Shown here piece by piece: positions 51,957-60,451 of a DNA stretch of 64,000 bases. The translations under genes and the position numbers were made by a program. Origin of the DNA: Rathayibacter sp. VKM Ac-2857 (GTDB lineage Bacteria > Actinomycetota > Actinomycetes > Actinomycetales > Microbacteriaceae); NCBI RefSeq assembly GCF_013205025.1, contig NZ_JABMLE010000002.1, forward strand, positions 1,255,670-1,319,669, written 5' to 3'. The stretch's first letter is position 1. Each line of letters starts with the position of its first letter. The notes below the pieces were generated by a model that saw only the letters and a program-made list of their open reading frames with translations, made no database searches and was not told where the DNA came from.

Positions 51957-52085
51957 GTGATCTACCGCCTGCTGCCCCTGCTCCTGACGTTCATCGCGGG
52001 TCGCCTGAAGAAGTCGCAGAAGGCCAAGCGCGCCACGCAGAACGCCGCGCGCTCGACGAGCCGCAGCAGCCGCAAGCGCCGCTGA
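51957..52085 (+). CDS. 42-residue membrane peptide with basic tail
   Basis: GTG 51957, preceded by GAGGAG, encodes VIYRLLPLLLTFIAGR and then a strongly basic tail (KKSQKAKRATQNAARS...RKRR). One short membrane helix with a positively charged cytosolic end. No family recalled; similar tiny genes follow purF in related bacteria as far as I remember. Alternatively a non-coding gap. Confidence 0.5.
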   Translation: MIYRLLPLLLTFIAGRLKKSQKAKRATQNAARSTSRSSRKRR

Positions 52086-52110
52086 CCGCTGCGCTTGTAG
52101 AGCGTCGTCT

Positions 52111-52515
52111 CTAGCGCGTCGAGGCGTCCGGCTCCGTGCCGGGCGCCTCGTTCTCGTCCGGGGCGTCGTCCGGCTCGTCGTCCGGCTCGTCGGCGTCCAT
52201 CTCACGGGCGACCGTGCGCTCGGCCGTGGCGCGGACGACGCGGCGGCCGACGACCCGGTCGAGGATCACGACGAGGAGGGCGGCGAGGCCGCCGAAGATC
52301 GTGACGAACAGCAGCAGGCTGAAGCCGAACACCTGCGCCTGGCTGAAGCCCTCGGTCTCGGGCAGCGCGAAGGTGAGCACGAACGCGACGATCGCGCCGA
52401 TGCCGGCGCCGAGCGCGAGGATGCGCCAGACCCGCGGCGAGCGGCGGACGTCGACCTCCTCGCGGGTGATCTCGACGTCGTCGGGGCGCGGCGAGGAGTC
52501 GAGCGGATCGGTCAT
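52111..52515 (-). CDS. Two-span membrane protein of unknown function
   Basis: 134 residues, ATG 52515. Two helices (VWRILALGAGIGAIVAFVLTFAL and VFGFSLLLFVTIFGGLAALLVVILDRVVG) with an acidic C-terminal tail (DADEPDDEPDDAPDENE). Such short proteins next to purF are frequently found in Microbacteriaceae under hypothetical or potassium-transporter labels; I see no evidence for transport. Convergent with the 42-residue peptide gene. Confidence 0.65.
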   Translation of the reverse strand: MTDPLDSSPRPDDVEITREEVDVRRSPRVWRILALGAGIGAIVAFVLTFALPETEGFSQAQVFGFSLLLFVTIFGGLAALLVVILDRVVGRRVVRATAERTVAREMDADEPDDEPDDAPDENEAPGTEPDASTR

Positions 52516-52627
52516 GCCTCCATTCTCCCCCGTGCCCGGCCGCGCGCGGGCCGAGTGGCGAGGCGGCGGCGGATCGGGTAGCGCGCGGTGCGAGCGGGGC
52601 ACCCTCTGCTGATCGAGGAGCGGCAGC

Positions 52628-52792
52628 ATGCTGATCGAGTAGCCGGCGGAGCCGGCGTATCGAGATCCACCGTCGTCAGGACGGTGGTCTGCCGCATGTT
52701 GATCTAGTGGCCGACGAAGTCGGCGTATCGAGATCCGCTGTCGTTCGGTGGGCGGGTCTCGATACGCCGCTGCGCGGCTACTCGACCAGCAA
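52628..52792. repeat. Family-1 palindromes: two left arms and one right arm
   Basis: A left arm (52628-52672, CATGCTGATCGAGTAGCCGG..), a degenerate left arm (52697-52740, CATGTTGATCTAGTGGCC..) and a right arm (about 52757-52792, GGTCTCGATACGCCGCTGCGCGGCTACTCGACCAGCA). With the next entry it fills the 397-bp gap before the LysR-type gene. Confidence 0.8.
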
Positions 52793-52796
52793 TAAG

Positions 52797-52912
52797 GGGG
52801 CGCCGCGCCGCGGCTCCGCGGCCGGCCACGAGGGGCGCCGCCTCGCGGCTCCGCGGCCCGTCATGAGGGGGCGCCGCATCGCGGCTCCGCACGCGCGGCT
52901 CCGCGGCGGCGG
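52797..52912. repeat. GC-rich direct repeat, about three units
   Basis: Segments of 35-50 bp built on GGGGCGCCGC..CGCGGCTCCGCGG are repeated three times immediately after the LysR stop codon (minus strand). They may fold on the LysR transcript and end it. Confidence 0.65.
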
Positions 52913-53815
52913 TCAGACGGAGTGGAGGAGGCGGCCGGCCTGCGCGCGGAGCTCGCGGACGACGGTCCGCACGGAGAGCCGCTCGGCGCGGTCCGGGCGC
53001 ATCAGGGCGACGATGTGCCGCACGGAGTTCACGCCGCGCAGGGGCTTCACGACGATGCCGGCCGTGCCCGCGGTGTAGCGCGGGACCACGGCGATGCCGA
53101 GGCCGGCCGCGACGAACGCCTCCGTCACGCGCGTCGAGGCGAACCGCTGCTCGACCCGCACCGGCTCGCCCGAGGTGGTCTCGATCTCCTGCATGATCCG
53201 CTCGAACGGGAAGCCGTCGGGCACGCCGATCCAGGTCTCGCCGACGAGGTCGCCGGCCGTCACGGTCGCGCGGTCGGCGAGCCGGTGGCCGAGCGGCAAC
53301 GCGATGTCGAGCGGCTCGACCATCAGCTCGGCCATCGCGAGTCCGTGCCCGGCCCAGGCGCTGCGGCCGGTGGGCGAGTGCGCGAGCACGATGTCGAAGT
53401 CGGCGGTGAGGTCGAGGAACTCGTCGGTCCCCGGGTCCGCGTCCTCGCAGTGCACCACGAGCCCCTCGACGCTGCGCAGCGCGACGAGCGCCTCCGGCAG
53501 CAGCATCTGCCCCGCTGTCGGGAAGGTCGCGATCGTCACTTCGCCGATCGGGTTGTTCTTGAAGGTCTGCCAGACCGCGTCGGCGCGTTCGAGCGCGGTC
53601 GCGATCTCGGTGGCGCTGCGGGCCAGCTCGCGGCCTGCGGCGGTGAGGACGACGCCGCGGCCCGAGCGCTCGATCAGCGGCACTCCGGCCTCCCGCTCGA
53701 GCACCTTGAGCTGCTGCGACACCGCGGACGGAGTGCGGTGCGTCGCCGCCGCCACCGCGGTGATCGAGCGCCGCATCGAGAGCTCCCGGAGCAGTTCCAG
53801 CCGTCGCACGTCCAT
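52913..53815 (-). CDS. LysR-family transcriptional regulator
   Basis: 300 residues. Residues 1-60 hold the winged helix MDVRRLELLRELSMRRSITAVAAATHRTPSAVSQQLKVLEREAGVPLIERSGRGVVLT; the rest is the two-lobed co-inducer domain (EVTIATFPTAGQMLLPEALVALR ...LGIAVVPRYTAG). It is divergent from a 36-residue peptide gene at 53959, the natural candidate target together with itself. Ligand unknown. Confidence 0.9.
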   Translation of the reverse strand: MDVRRLELLRELSMRRSITAVAAATHRTPSAVSQQLKVLEREAGVPLIERSGRGVVLTAAGRELARSATEIATALERADAVWQTFKNNPIGEVTIATFPTAGQMLLPEALVALRSVEGLVVHCEDADPGTDEFLDLTADFDIVLAHSPTGRSAWAGHGLAMAELMVEPLDIALPLGHRLADRATVTAGDLVGETWIGVPDGFPFERIMQEIETTSGEPVRVEQRFASTRVTEAFVAAGLGIAVVPRYTAGTAGIVVKPLRGVNSVRHIVALMRPDRAERLSVRTVVRELRAQAGRLLHSV

Positions 53816-53958
53816 GAAGGAAAGCTACACGTCAGGGCAAGAACAGTGCGATTGTCCTAAGGAACAGAAGGACCGAGAGTGGACGTTGTACAGAGCATCC
53901 CGGCGGATGGATCGCCAAACCTGGCAGACACGTCGGAGCAACGAAAGGCAGAACACTC

Positions 53959-54069
53959 ATGAGCATCGCAATCCTCGTCGTCCTCGGTGCCGTCGCCGCA
54001 TGGGGCACGGTGTCGACGGTGCTCGTCGCCAGCCGCGACGGATACCGTCAGGTCCCCGTCCGCCACTGA
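53959..54069 (+). CDS. 36-residue single-span membrane peptide
   Basis: ATG 53959 with AAAGG 10 bp upstream encodes MSIAILVVLGAVAAWGTVST followed by VLVASRDGYRQVPVRH. The first 22 residues can span the membrane, with an Arg-rich cytosolic end. It is divergent from the LysR-type gene and followed by a hairpin terminator, so it is a free-standing small transcript. No family known. Confidence 0.6.
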   Translation: MSIAILVVLGAVAAWGTVSTVLVASRDGYRQVPVRH

Positions 54070-54186
54070 GCCTCGCGCTCCGCGACAGCACCTCATCGCG
54101 TTCCGACGCCGTCTCCCCCTGCGGGAGGCGGCGTTCTCGCGTCTCCAGGGGTCCTGCCTGTGATCACCGCGTCCCCTGAACGCGGA

Positions 54187-54218
54187 AGAGGCCCCGCGGC
54201 GCGAACCGCGGGGCCTCT
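54187..54218. terminator. Bidirectional hairpin
   Basis: Perfect 13-bp arms AGAGGCCCCGCGG/CCGCGGGGCCTCT between the convergent small peptide and 5'-nucleotidase genes, 13 bp from the latter's stop. Confidence 0.75.
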
Positions 54219-54230
54219 CCTGTGCGAGTG

Positions 54231-56483
54231 CTACTTCGCGGCGGTGCGGCGGCGCAGGCGCGCCACGGTCATGCCGAGTCCGAGCAGCAGCGCCGCGGCA
54301 CCGGCCGCGAAGGCCGGAGTCGCGTCGACGCCGGTCGCGGCGAGGTGCTTCGTCGGCCCGCCCGAGGCGCCGGGCACGGCAGGAGCCGTCGTCGCCGGCG
54401 TCGTCGGGATGACGGTCTCGGTGGGCTCCGGAGTCGGGGTCGGGGTCGGCGTGGTGCCGGCGTCCTCGGTCACCGTGAAGGTGTAGCTCAGCGTGACGCC
54501 GTTCGACGGCAGCGCGAACGCGAACTCGTGCTCACCCTCGGCGAGGTCGGCGGAGACCGGGACGGTCACCGTCGCCTTGCCCTGCTCGCCGTTGTCGGAC
54601 GCGAAGGTGTGGTCGATCGGAGCGCGCGACGTCTCGACGCCGTCGACGCTCACGACGACCTCGGTGTCGAGGCTCGCAGGATCGACGTTGTTCACGTCGA
54701 GCGAGGAGAGGTCGAACGTGAACTCGTCCGCGCCCTCCGCCGAGGTCTCGTGCACGCCGACACCGCGGGTCGCCGTGTCGGGCGAGACCGGCGAGTTCTC
54801 GGCGAAGTAGTCCTCGAGGACCTGCACGTCACCGCGACCGGAGTCGGCGACGGACGACGCCTCGGTGAAGCCGGTGAAGCCGTCTCCACCCGAGAAGAAG
54901 AAGCTCGGGCCGACGACCGTGAACGACTCGTCCGGGGTGATCGCCTCACCCTGATAGAACATCTCGTCGACGCGCTGGCCCCATGCCGCCGTGGGGTCGT
55001 AGGTGTAGGAGAAGCCGGCCGAGACGCCGAGGCGCAGGTCGGTGGCGCGGTCGGGGATGTCCGCCCCGCGGCCCGCGTACGCCCACTGCTCCTCCAGCAC
55101 CGTCTCGATCTGAGCACCGGTCATGACGCCGCTGAAGATCGTGTTGCCGAAGGGCTGGAGCGTGTACAGCTCAGCCACGGAGACGTTGCCGTCGGGGTCG
55201 GTCGCTCCGCCCGAGGCGTAGAGCAGGTCGGTGCGCACGCCGCCCGGGTTCATGAAGGCGATCTCGGACCCGATGTCCGAGGTCTCGCTCAGCATCGCGT
55301 CGGCGAGGAGGTTGCCCGCGGCGGACTGCGCCGCGCGGTTCTCGTTGCCCTTGTCGACGGGTCCGTAGACGGTGTCGCTGCCGCGGAAGATGTCGCCGGT
55401 GATGCTGCCGGCCGAGACCTCGCCCAGCGGAGCCGCCTCGGCGACGGCCGTGGCGACGGTGGCCGCGACCTCGGGATCCTCCGGGTAGACGAGGGCGCCG
55501 TCGACGACCAGCGGGATCAGATCGCCGGTGACGGAGTACTCGGAGGTGTCCTTGTCGTAGGTGACGCTGACGTGGCCGAGGTTGGAGCCGTAGACGCCGG
55601 TCTCGAGGACCGGGATGAGCTTGCCGTCGATGTCGACCGTCCGGTCGTAGACGGCGTGGGTGTGGCCGGTGATGAACGCGTCCGCACGGGAGCCGACTCC
55701 GTTCACGATCTTCGCGAGCACCGACGTCGGGTCGGCGAAGGTGGAGGGGGCGTCCACGGTGGCGCCGCCGACGAAGTCTCCGTCCGAGCCGCCCTCGTGC
55801 ATGACGACCATGAGGACGTCGGCCTCGCCGTTGGCCTCGTCGCCGTCGGTCAGCTCGTCGGCGACGGCGTTCACCGAGGCGACGATCGGGCGCACGTCGA
55901 GGGTGGCGATGCCGGCCGGGTCCACCAGCGTCGGGAGCGCCTCGGTGGTCGCTCCGATGAAGCCGACGGTCACACCGTCGAAGGTCTGCAGGTCGTACGG
56001 CGCGTAGGCGTGCTCCTCCGTGCCCTTCTCGAAGAGGTTCGACGAGATGTAATCCCAGTCGGCGGCCGGGACGATGCGGTCGTCGAGGTCGGCACGGCCC
56101 TTGTCGAACTCGTGGTTGCCGACGGCGCTCGCGCTGAGGCCGATCTGGTTGAGGACGTCGATCGTCGGCTGGTCATCCGCGACCGCCGAGACGAAGGGGG
56201 AGGCGCTGACGTTGTCACCGGCCGACACCAGCGTGGAACCGCCCGGGTTCTGCGCGGCGAGGGTGGCGTAGGCGGTCGCGATGGACGCGGCTCCGGCCTC
56301 GCCACTCGCGGGGTCGGACTCGATGTGACCGTGGAAGTCGTTCATCGTGTAGACGTCGATGACGGTCTCGTCGGCGGCCTGCGCAGGCGCGGCGGCGAGA
56401 AGAGCCGCCCCGGCGACCGCGCTGACGGCGGCGACGGAGACGAGTCGGGAGAGGCCGCGTCGGCCGTGTGTTTCACTTCGCAT
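54231..56483 (-). CDS. Cell-wall-anchored 5'-nucleotidase/UDP-sugar hydrolase family protein
   Basis: About 750 residues. Signal peptide (RGLSRLVSVAAVSAVAGAALLAAAPAQA), then a metallophosphatase domain with YTMNDFHGH, SAGDNVSASP, VGNHEFDKG and ITGHTHAVYD, then the 5'-nucleotidase C-terminal domain (MNPGGVRTDL, YTLQPFGNT, GFSYTYDPT). A Pro/Thr linker leads to the anchor LAATG, a hydrophobic span and RLRRRTAAK: an LAxTG signal for class E sortase. It should scavenge phosphate or nucleosides at the surface. Start 56483 or 56504. Near purine genes only by position. Confidence 0.87.
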   Translation of the reverse strand: MRSETHGRRGLSRLVSVAAVSAVAGAALLAAAPAQAADETVIDVYTMNDFHGHIESDPASGEAGAASIATAYATLAAQNPGGSTLVSAGDNVSASPFVSAVADDQPTIDVLNQIGLSASAVGNHEFDKGRADLDDRIVPAADWDYISSNLFEKGTEEHAYAPYDLQTFDGVTVGFIGATTEALPTLVDPAGIATLDVRPIVASVNAVADELTDGDEANGEADVLMVVMHEGGSDGDFVGGATVDAPSTFADPTSVLAKIVNGVGSRADAFITGHTHAVYDRTVDIDGKLIPVLETGVYGSNLGHVSVTYDKDTSEYSVTGDLIPLVVDGALVYPEDPEVAATVATAVAEAAPLGEVSAGSITGDIFRGSDTVYGPVDKGNENRAAQSAAGNLLADAMLSETSDIGSEIAFMNPGGVRTDLLYASGGATDPDGNVSVAELYTLQPFGNTIFSGVMTGAQIETVLEEQWAYAGRGADIPDRATDLRLGVSAGFSYTYDPTAAWGQRVDEMFYQGEAITPDESFTVVGPSFFFSGGDGFTGFTEASSVADSGRGDVQVLEDYFAENSPVSPDTATRGVGVHETSAEGADEFTFDLSSLDVNNVDPASLDTEVVVSVDGVETSRAPIDHTFASDNGEQGKATVTVPVSADLAEGEHEFAFALPSNGVTLSYTFTVTEDAGTTPTPTPTPEPTETVIPTTPATTAPAVPGASGGPTKHLAATGVDATPAFAAGAAALLLGLGMTVARLRRRTAAK

Positions 56484-56639
56484 CGAGAGGAGAGCTCCAA
56501 GCATCGAGCGGCTTTTCGGAGAGAACTCCTGCCGCATGAGGGGGACTTTCCCAGACAAGCCGAGGAAACCGCTCCCGTCAATCTCGGTCCGGAGCGGCGA
56601 GGGTGCGTTTACGAGAAGTTAACTCCGCTGCACGCGCGG

Positions 56640-57002
56640 TCAGAGCTGCCGGAGCAGCGGGAGGAACGGCGAGAGGTCGGCGCGCACGCCCGAGGCGTGG
56701 ATGCGACCGCTCGCGAGGCCGTCCGCCCAGGGCAGCGAGCCGGTGGCGAGCGGCAGCCAGGTGGCGGCGTCCATCTCGATCACGTTCGGGGGCGTGCCGC
56801 GGGTGTGGCCCGGGCCCTCGACGCACTGCGCGGCGCCGAACGGCGGCACGCGGACCTCGACGCTGCGGCCCGGCACGTTCGTCTCGATGATCTGCAGGAG
56901 GAAGCGCACGGCGGTCGCGGTCGTGTTGCGGTCGGCCCCGCCGGCGAGCGCCGCCCGCACGGCGTCCTGCCCGGTCGCCTCGTCGATCTTCCCCTTGGCC
57001 AT
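56640..57002 (-). CDS. Sterol-carrier-family small protein
   Basis: 120 residues, [39 protein letters not shown], then [55 protein letters not shown]. The end is the SCP2-like pattern of a bacterial sterol-carrier family protein that accompanies purD in many actinobacteria. Cytosolic. It is divergent from purD; the 63-nt hairpin lies between. Function unknown. Confidence 0.8.
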   Translation of the reverse strand: MAKGKIDEATGQDAVRAALAGGADRNTTATAVRFLLQIIETNVPGRSVEVRVPPFGAAQCVEGPGHTRGTPPNVIEMDAATWLPLATGSLPWADGLASGRIHASGVRADLSPFLPLLRQL

Positions 57003-57049
57003 GCGTCCAGTCTGCCGTGCCGCCCGGCGCCCCCCGTGTCTGCCGACTT

Positions 57050-57112
57050 CCGCCAGATGCCACTTGTGAGCGCGACACGCCGCAGAAGGCGCGCACAAGT
57101 GGCATCTCGCGG
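57050..57112. repeat. 63-nt hairpin element, family 2, copy 3
   Basis: CCGCCAGATGCCACTTGTGAGCGC and GCGCGCACAAGTGGCATCTCGCGG (two mismatches) around a loop starting GACACGCCG. It lies between divergent genes, so here it cannot simply be a terminator. Confidence 0.9.
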
Positions 57113-57173
57113 AGGTGGAGAGGGGCGCACGGCGACGGGGCGCGCGCCGGGCGGGGGCATTGCGGGGCGGGCC

Positions 57174-57179
57174 TATCCT
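57174..57179 (+). promoter_or_regulatory. purD -10 box; leaderless start
   Basis: TATCCT ends 6 bp before the purD GTG (57186), so transcription should start at or next to the start codon. No -35 match is clear. Confidence 0.5.
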
Positions 57180-57185
57180 GTCAGG

Positions 57186-58457
57186 GTGAAGATCCTCGTC
57201 CTCGGCTCGGGTGCCCGTGAGCACGCCATCATCACCGCTCTGCTCGCGGAGGAGGAGGCGCACGAGATCATCGCCGCCCCCGGCAACGCGGGGATCGCCC
57301 GGGACGTCGAGGTCATCCACTTCGACACCAACAGCCCGCGCCTGGTCAGCGACTTCGCGGTCGAGCAGGGCATCGAGCTCGTCGTCATCGGCCCGGAGGC
57401 GCCCCTCGTCGCGGGAGTCGCCGACGCCCTGCGCCGCCGCCGCATCCCCACCTTCGGCCCGGACCGCGCGGCCGCCGCCCTCGAGGGCTCGAAGACCTTC
57501 GCCAAGCGCGTGATGGACATGGCCCGCGTCCCCACCGGCCGGGCGACGCGCGTCTCGACCCTCGTCGACGCCACGCGCGTCATCGACGAGTTCGGCGCCC
57601 CCTACGTGGTGAAGGCCGACGGCCTCGCCGCCGGCAAGGGCGTGCTCGTGACCGAGTCGCGCACCGCCGCCGTCGCGCACGCCGAGTTCTGGCTGCAGTC
57701 CGGCGACGTGCTGATCGAGGAGTTCCTGGCCGGCCAGGAGGTCTCGCTCTTCCTCCTCTCCGACGGCCACGACGTCGTCCCGCTCTCGCCCGCCCAGGAC
57801 TACAAGCGCCTCGCCGACGGCGACGAGGGTCCGAACACCGGCGGCATGGGCGCCTACTCCCCGCTCCCCTGGCTCGCCGACCGCTGGGAGAGCGAGCGCG
57901 CCTTCGTCGACGAGGTCATCGACACCGTCGCGATGCCGACCATCCGCCAGCTCGAGCGCGAGCGCACCCCGTTCGTCGGACTCCTCTACTGCGGCCTCAT
58001 CGTCACCGAGGCCGGCATCCGCGTGATCGAGTTCAACGCCCGCTTCGGCGACCCCGAGACGCAGGTCGTGCTGCCGCGCCTGGTGTCGCCCCTCTCCGCG
58101 CTGCTCTTCGCTGCGGCGACCGGCGCGCTCGCCTCCGTGCCGTGGCCGGCCTTCTCGGAGGAGGTCGCCGTCACCGTCGTGCTCGCCAGCGAGGGCTACC
58201 CCGAGAACGCCGCGACCGGCCGCGCGCTCGGCGGCCTGGAGGCGGCGGCCGAGGTCCCCGGCGTCACGATCGCGCACGCCGCGACCCAGCTCGTCGACGG
58301 CCGCTTCGTCGCCACCGGCGGCCGGGTGCTCAACGTCGTCGCCCTCGGCGCCGACTTCGCCGAGGCGCGCGAGCGGGCGTACCGCGCCCTCGACCTGATC
58401 ACGCTCGACGGCGGCCAGTACCGCCGCGACATCGCGCTCCGCGTCGCCGGGCACTGA
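57186..58457 (+). CDS. purD: Phosphoribosylamine-glycine ligase
   Basis: 423 residues, the family's usual size. ATP-grasp enzyme that joins glycine to phosphoribosylamine, step 2 of purine synthesis. N-domain [14 protein letters not shown] and [16 protein letters not shown]-grasp part [45 protein letters not shown] and [13 protein letters not shown]. The GTG start follows a TATCCT box without a Shine-Dalgarno. Downstream lies the accessory trio on the other strand. Confidence 0.97.
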   Translation: MKILVLGSGAREHAIITALLAEEEAHEIIAAPGNAGIARDVEVIHFDTNSPRLVSDFAVEQGIELVVIGPEAPLVAGVADALRRRRIPTFGPDRAAAALEGSKTFAKRVMDMARVPTGRATRVSTLVDATRVIDEFGAPYVVKADGLAAGKGVLVTESRTAAVAHAEFWLQSGDVLIEEFLAGQEVSLFLLSDGHDVVPLSPAQDYKRLADGDEGPNTGGMGAYSPLPWLADRWESERAFVDEVIDTVAMPTIRQLERERTPFVGLLYCGLIVTEAGIRVIEFNARFGDPETQVVLPRLVSPLSALLFAAATGALASVPWPAFSEEVAVTVVLASEGYPENAATGRALGGLEAAAEVPGVTIAHAATQLVDGRFVATGGRVLNVVALGADFAEARERAYRALDLITLDGGQYRRDIALRVAGH

Positions 58458-58484
58458 CCCTCCGGCGCCCGGCCGGGCCTCAGC

Positions 58485-59246
58485 TCAGCCCGGGAAGCGG
58501 TGGCTGTAGAGGACGCTCTCGTCCGCGAACACATCGGGGTCCGCGTTCGGGTGAAGGAACGGGTGCAGCTCGATCATTCCCCGGGCGAAACCGCGCAGCC
58601 AGGCTGAGATCTCTGGAGTGACGGAACGTACCGAGGCTCGGATCACGGACAGGCCGTTCTCGTCGGTCCCGTCCAGGAGTGCAGCGACCTGCCACGCGAT
58701 CGTCCTCTCGACCAGCTCCTCTCGCGCTCGATCGAGGTCGGCGCGACTCCACGGCGAAGCGACCAGCGTCAGCGCTGAGCCGTGCACAGGCTCCAGTCGT
58801 GGTCGGACCGACTCGGGATCGGCAGCCGAGACGATCACCCGCCATCGCCCGTCCTCGGCCCGGAGATATCTGCGGCTGTCGATCTCTCCGCTCTCGAGCA
58901 TCTCGGCTTCACGGGCAGCGGACCGCGCGTCAGGATCCGGTCTCTGCACGGAGGACCTCTTCGAGGAGCGGAGGGACGGCGAACGGTCGAAGACGTCCTC
59001 CACGCGGTGATGCCGTACGGCCGCGACCCGGAAGTCGGAGCCGGACAGCGAGCCGAGGGCCGCGATCACCCCGCTTCCCGCGGGAAGGCGATCGCCGACG
59101 AGTCTCAGCCCGTGCCGATGGACCGTCGAGATCCACTCACCCGTCCGTACTTGCGCCTCCCTGTGCGATCTCCGCTGTACGAGCCGGTACTCGCCGTCCA
59201 GCTCGACGAGCACGCCGATTGCGGAAAGGAGCTGCTCCTCCATCAT
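58485..59246 (-). CDS. Hypothetical protein, last gene of the lower-GC trio
   Basis: 253 residues, cytosolic, beginning MMEEQLLSAIGVLVELDGEYRLVQRRSHREAQVRTGEW. No known motif is recognised. The middle (EVLESGEID-like helices, VIVSAADPESVRPRLEPVH) is mixed helix and strand. Its ATG overlaps the upstream stop (ATGA at 59243-59246), so it is made together with the lipoprotein. Base composition is about 62% GC in sampled lines, against about 73% in purD. Confidence 0.65.
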   Translation of the reverse strand: MMEEQLLSAIGVLVELDGEYRLVQRRSHREAQVRTGEWISTVHRHGLRLVGDRLPAGSGVIAALGSLSGSDFRVAAVRHHRVEDVFDRSPSLRSSKRSSVQRPDPDARSAAREAEMLESGEIDSRRYLRAEDGRWRVIVSAADPESVRPRLEPVHGSALTLVASPWSRADLDRAREELVERTIAWQVAALLDGTDENGLSVIRASVRSVTPEISAWLRGFARGMIELHPFLHPNADPDVFADESVLYSHRFPG

Positions 59247-59887
59247 GATCGACGCACCTCTCTCAGCTCGTCCGACCGGAGGGACACGACCACCCATTCG
59301 ACGATGCGCGCGGCGGCGTCCGCCCACGCAGCAGAATCGAACGCCCGGCCGCTTGCGGCGAAGAAGTCTCCTTGCACTCCGTCGTAGACGACCATCTCGT
59401 GGGGAAGGCCTGCAATCGAGAGTGCATCGTGAACGCGCTGATGCGCAGAGACGGTCACTGAATCCTGTCGGGAATGCAGATCGAGGATGGGCAATCCATG
59501 GAGAAGCTGGACCTCGACGTTCTGCCCGGACGGAACACTCACGAAGACCGCCGACCTGAGCCGATCGCTCACCTCCGGGAGTGAATCCCAGACGGGAGTC
59601 GAGCGATGACCGAACGCCACGAGAGCCATCTGCTCACCCGAAAGCGAGGAGTCGATCTCCTGCGAGAGGAGTGAAGCGTCATCGAGGAAGGCAGCACTCA
59701 CTCCGGACCGCGCGAGGGAATCGGAGAGCGACGCGAACTCCTCCGCCGAGAAGCCCGGAGCTACGACGACCACCGTGCCCAGATGGCCGTTCTCGTCAGC
59801 CGGCTCTCGTGAGCAGGACACCGGCGCGAGCGCGCAGAGGACGATGACCACCCCTGCCAGGACGCTAGACGGTCTGCCGAACGACAC
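59243..59887 (-). CDS. Lipoprotein resembling an alpha/beta hydrolase without the catalytic residues
   Basis: 214 residues from GTG 59887, in frame with a lipobox (LCALAPVSC). The mature part reads as a dienelactone-hydrolase-like fold: GTVVVVAPGFSAEEFASLSDSLARSGVSAAFLDD, then ALVAFGHRSTPVW where a nucleophile Gly-x-Ser-x-Gly would be expected, and MVVYDGVQGDFFAA where the His normally lies. Nucleophile and His look replaced, so it may be a binding protein. The start overlaps the previous gene by 23 bp. Confidence 0.6.
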   Translation of the reverse strand: MSFGRPSSVLAGVVIVLCALAPVSCSREPADENGHLGTVVVVAPGFSAEEFASLSDSLARSGVSAAFLDDASLLSQEIDSSLSGEQMALVAFGHRSTPVWDSLPEVSDRLRSAVFVSVPSGQNVEVQLLHGLPILDLHSRQDSVTVSAHQRVHDALSIAGLPHEMVVYDGVQGDFFAASGRAFDSAAWADAAARIVEWVVVSLRSDELREVRRS

Positions 59888-60242
59888 GGTCGACGCACGA
59901 GTAGTCGTATCGGACCCAGAGCCAGTGCCGATCATTCGACTCCCGCTCGGAGCAGTAGGACTCCCGGTGATAGGCGAAGCGGACGACGTACTGGGTCCGG
60001 TAGGACTCGCAGGTCTCTTTCGAGCGAAAGTCGTCTCGGAGAAGGGTGTAGCCGGGCTTGCCTGCCGCAAGCGTGATCACTCCCTCGGAACGGGATTCGA
60101 TGTTCGTGACGTCCGAGACGATGACAGCACCTCCGCTCGATGAGCCGGGTGCGGACAGCGTGCTGGGCGCGCCGATGGCAACGACCAGTGCCGCCGCCGA
60201 GGCGAGTGCGAGCAATGCCGTCTTGCGATTCGAGGTCTTCAT
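59865..60242 (-). CDS. Small secreted cysteine-containing protein, first gene of the trio
   Basis: 125 residues from ATG 60242 (GGAGG ten bases upstream). Signal peptide (KTALLALASAAALVVAIGAPS), then a domain with Cys residues in KETCESYRTQY, RESYCSERES and DYSCVDRV that could form disulfides. No family recognised. It opens the three-gene operon; the spacing and overlaps suggest the three products work as one unit at the cell surface. Confidence 0.65.
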   Translation of the reverse strand: MKTSNRKTALLALASAAALVVAIGAPSTLSAPGSSSGGAVIVSDVTNIESRSEGVITLAAGKPGYTLLRDDFRSKETCESYRTQYVVRFAYHRESYCSERESNDRHWLWVRYDYSCVDRVVRQTV

Positions 60243-60378
60243 CCGGTCCTCCGAGAGATTTGTACGGCACAGCCCGTCCATACCGATGTGATGACCGAGA
60301 TGCTCTCGCAGATGCGCGAAGAAGTGACGGGCCGACGCCCGACGAGGGTTCGGTGGCGCGAGAACGACGCCTGGCCCA

Positions 60379-60421
60379 CCAGAAGTCGTCGTGCCCGCAG
60401 GCCCGGTGCGACGACTTCTGG
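60379..60421. repeat. CCAGAAGTCGTCG hairpin, family 3, copy 1
   Basis: Perfect 13-bp arms CCAGAAGTCGTCG/CGACGACTTCTGG around TGCCCGCAGGCCCGGTG. Lies between the MFS gene end and the trio promoter. No gene in 60243-60518. Confidence 0.85.
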
Positions 60422-60451
60422 AAAGTGGACCCGTGGGCGGGGGGGCGCTCC

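Noticed and set aside
53959-54069. Type I toxin
   Set aside because: The 36-residue peptide is hydrophobic with a basic end, but no antisense RNA promoter or repeat structure typical of such toxins is visible.
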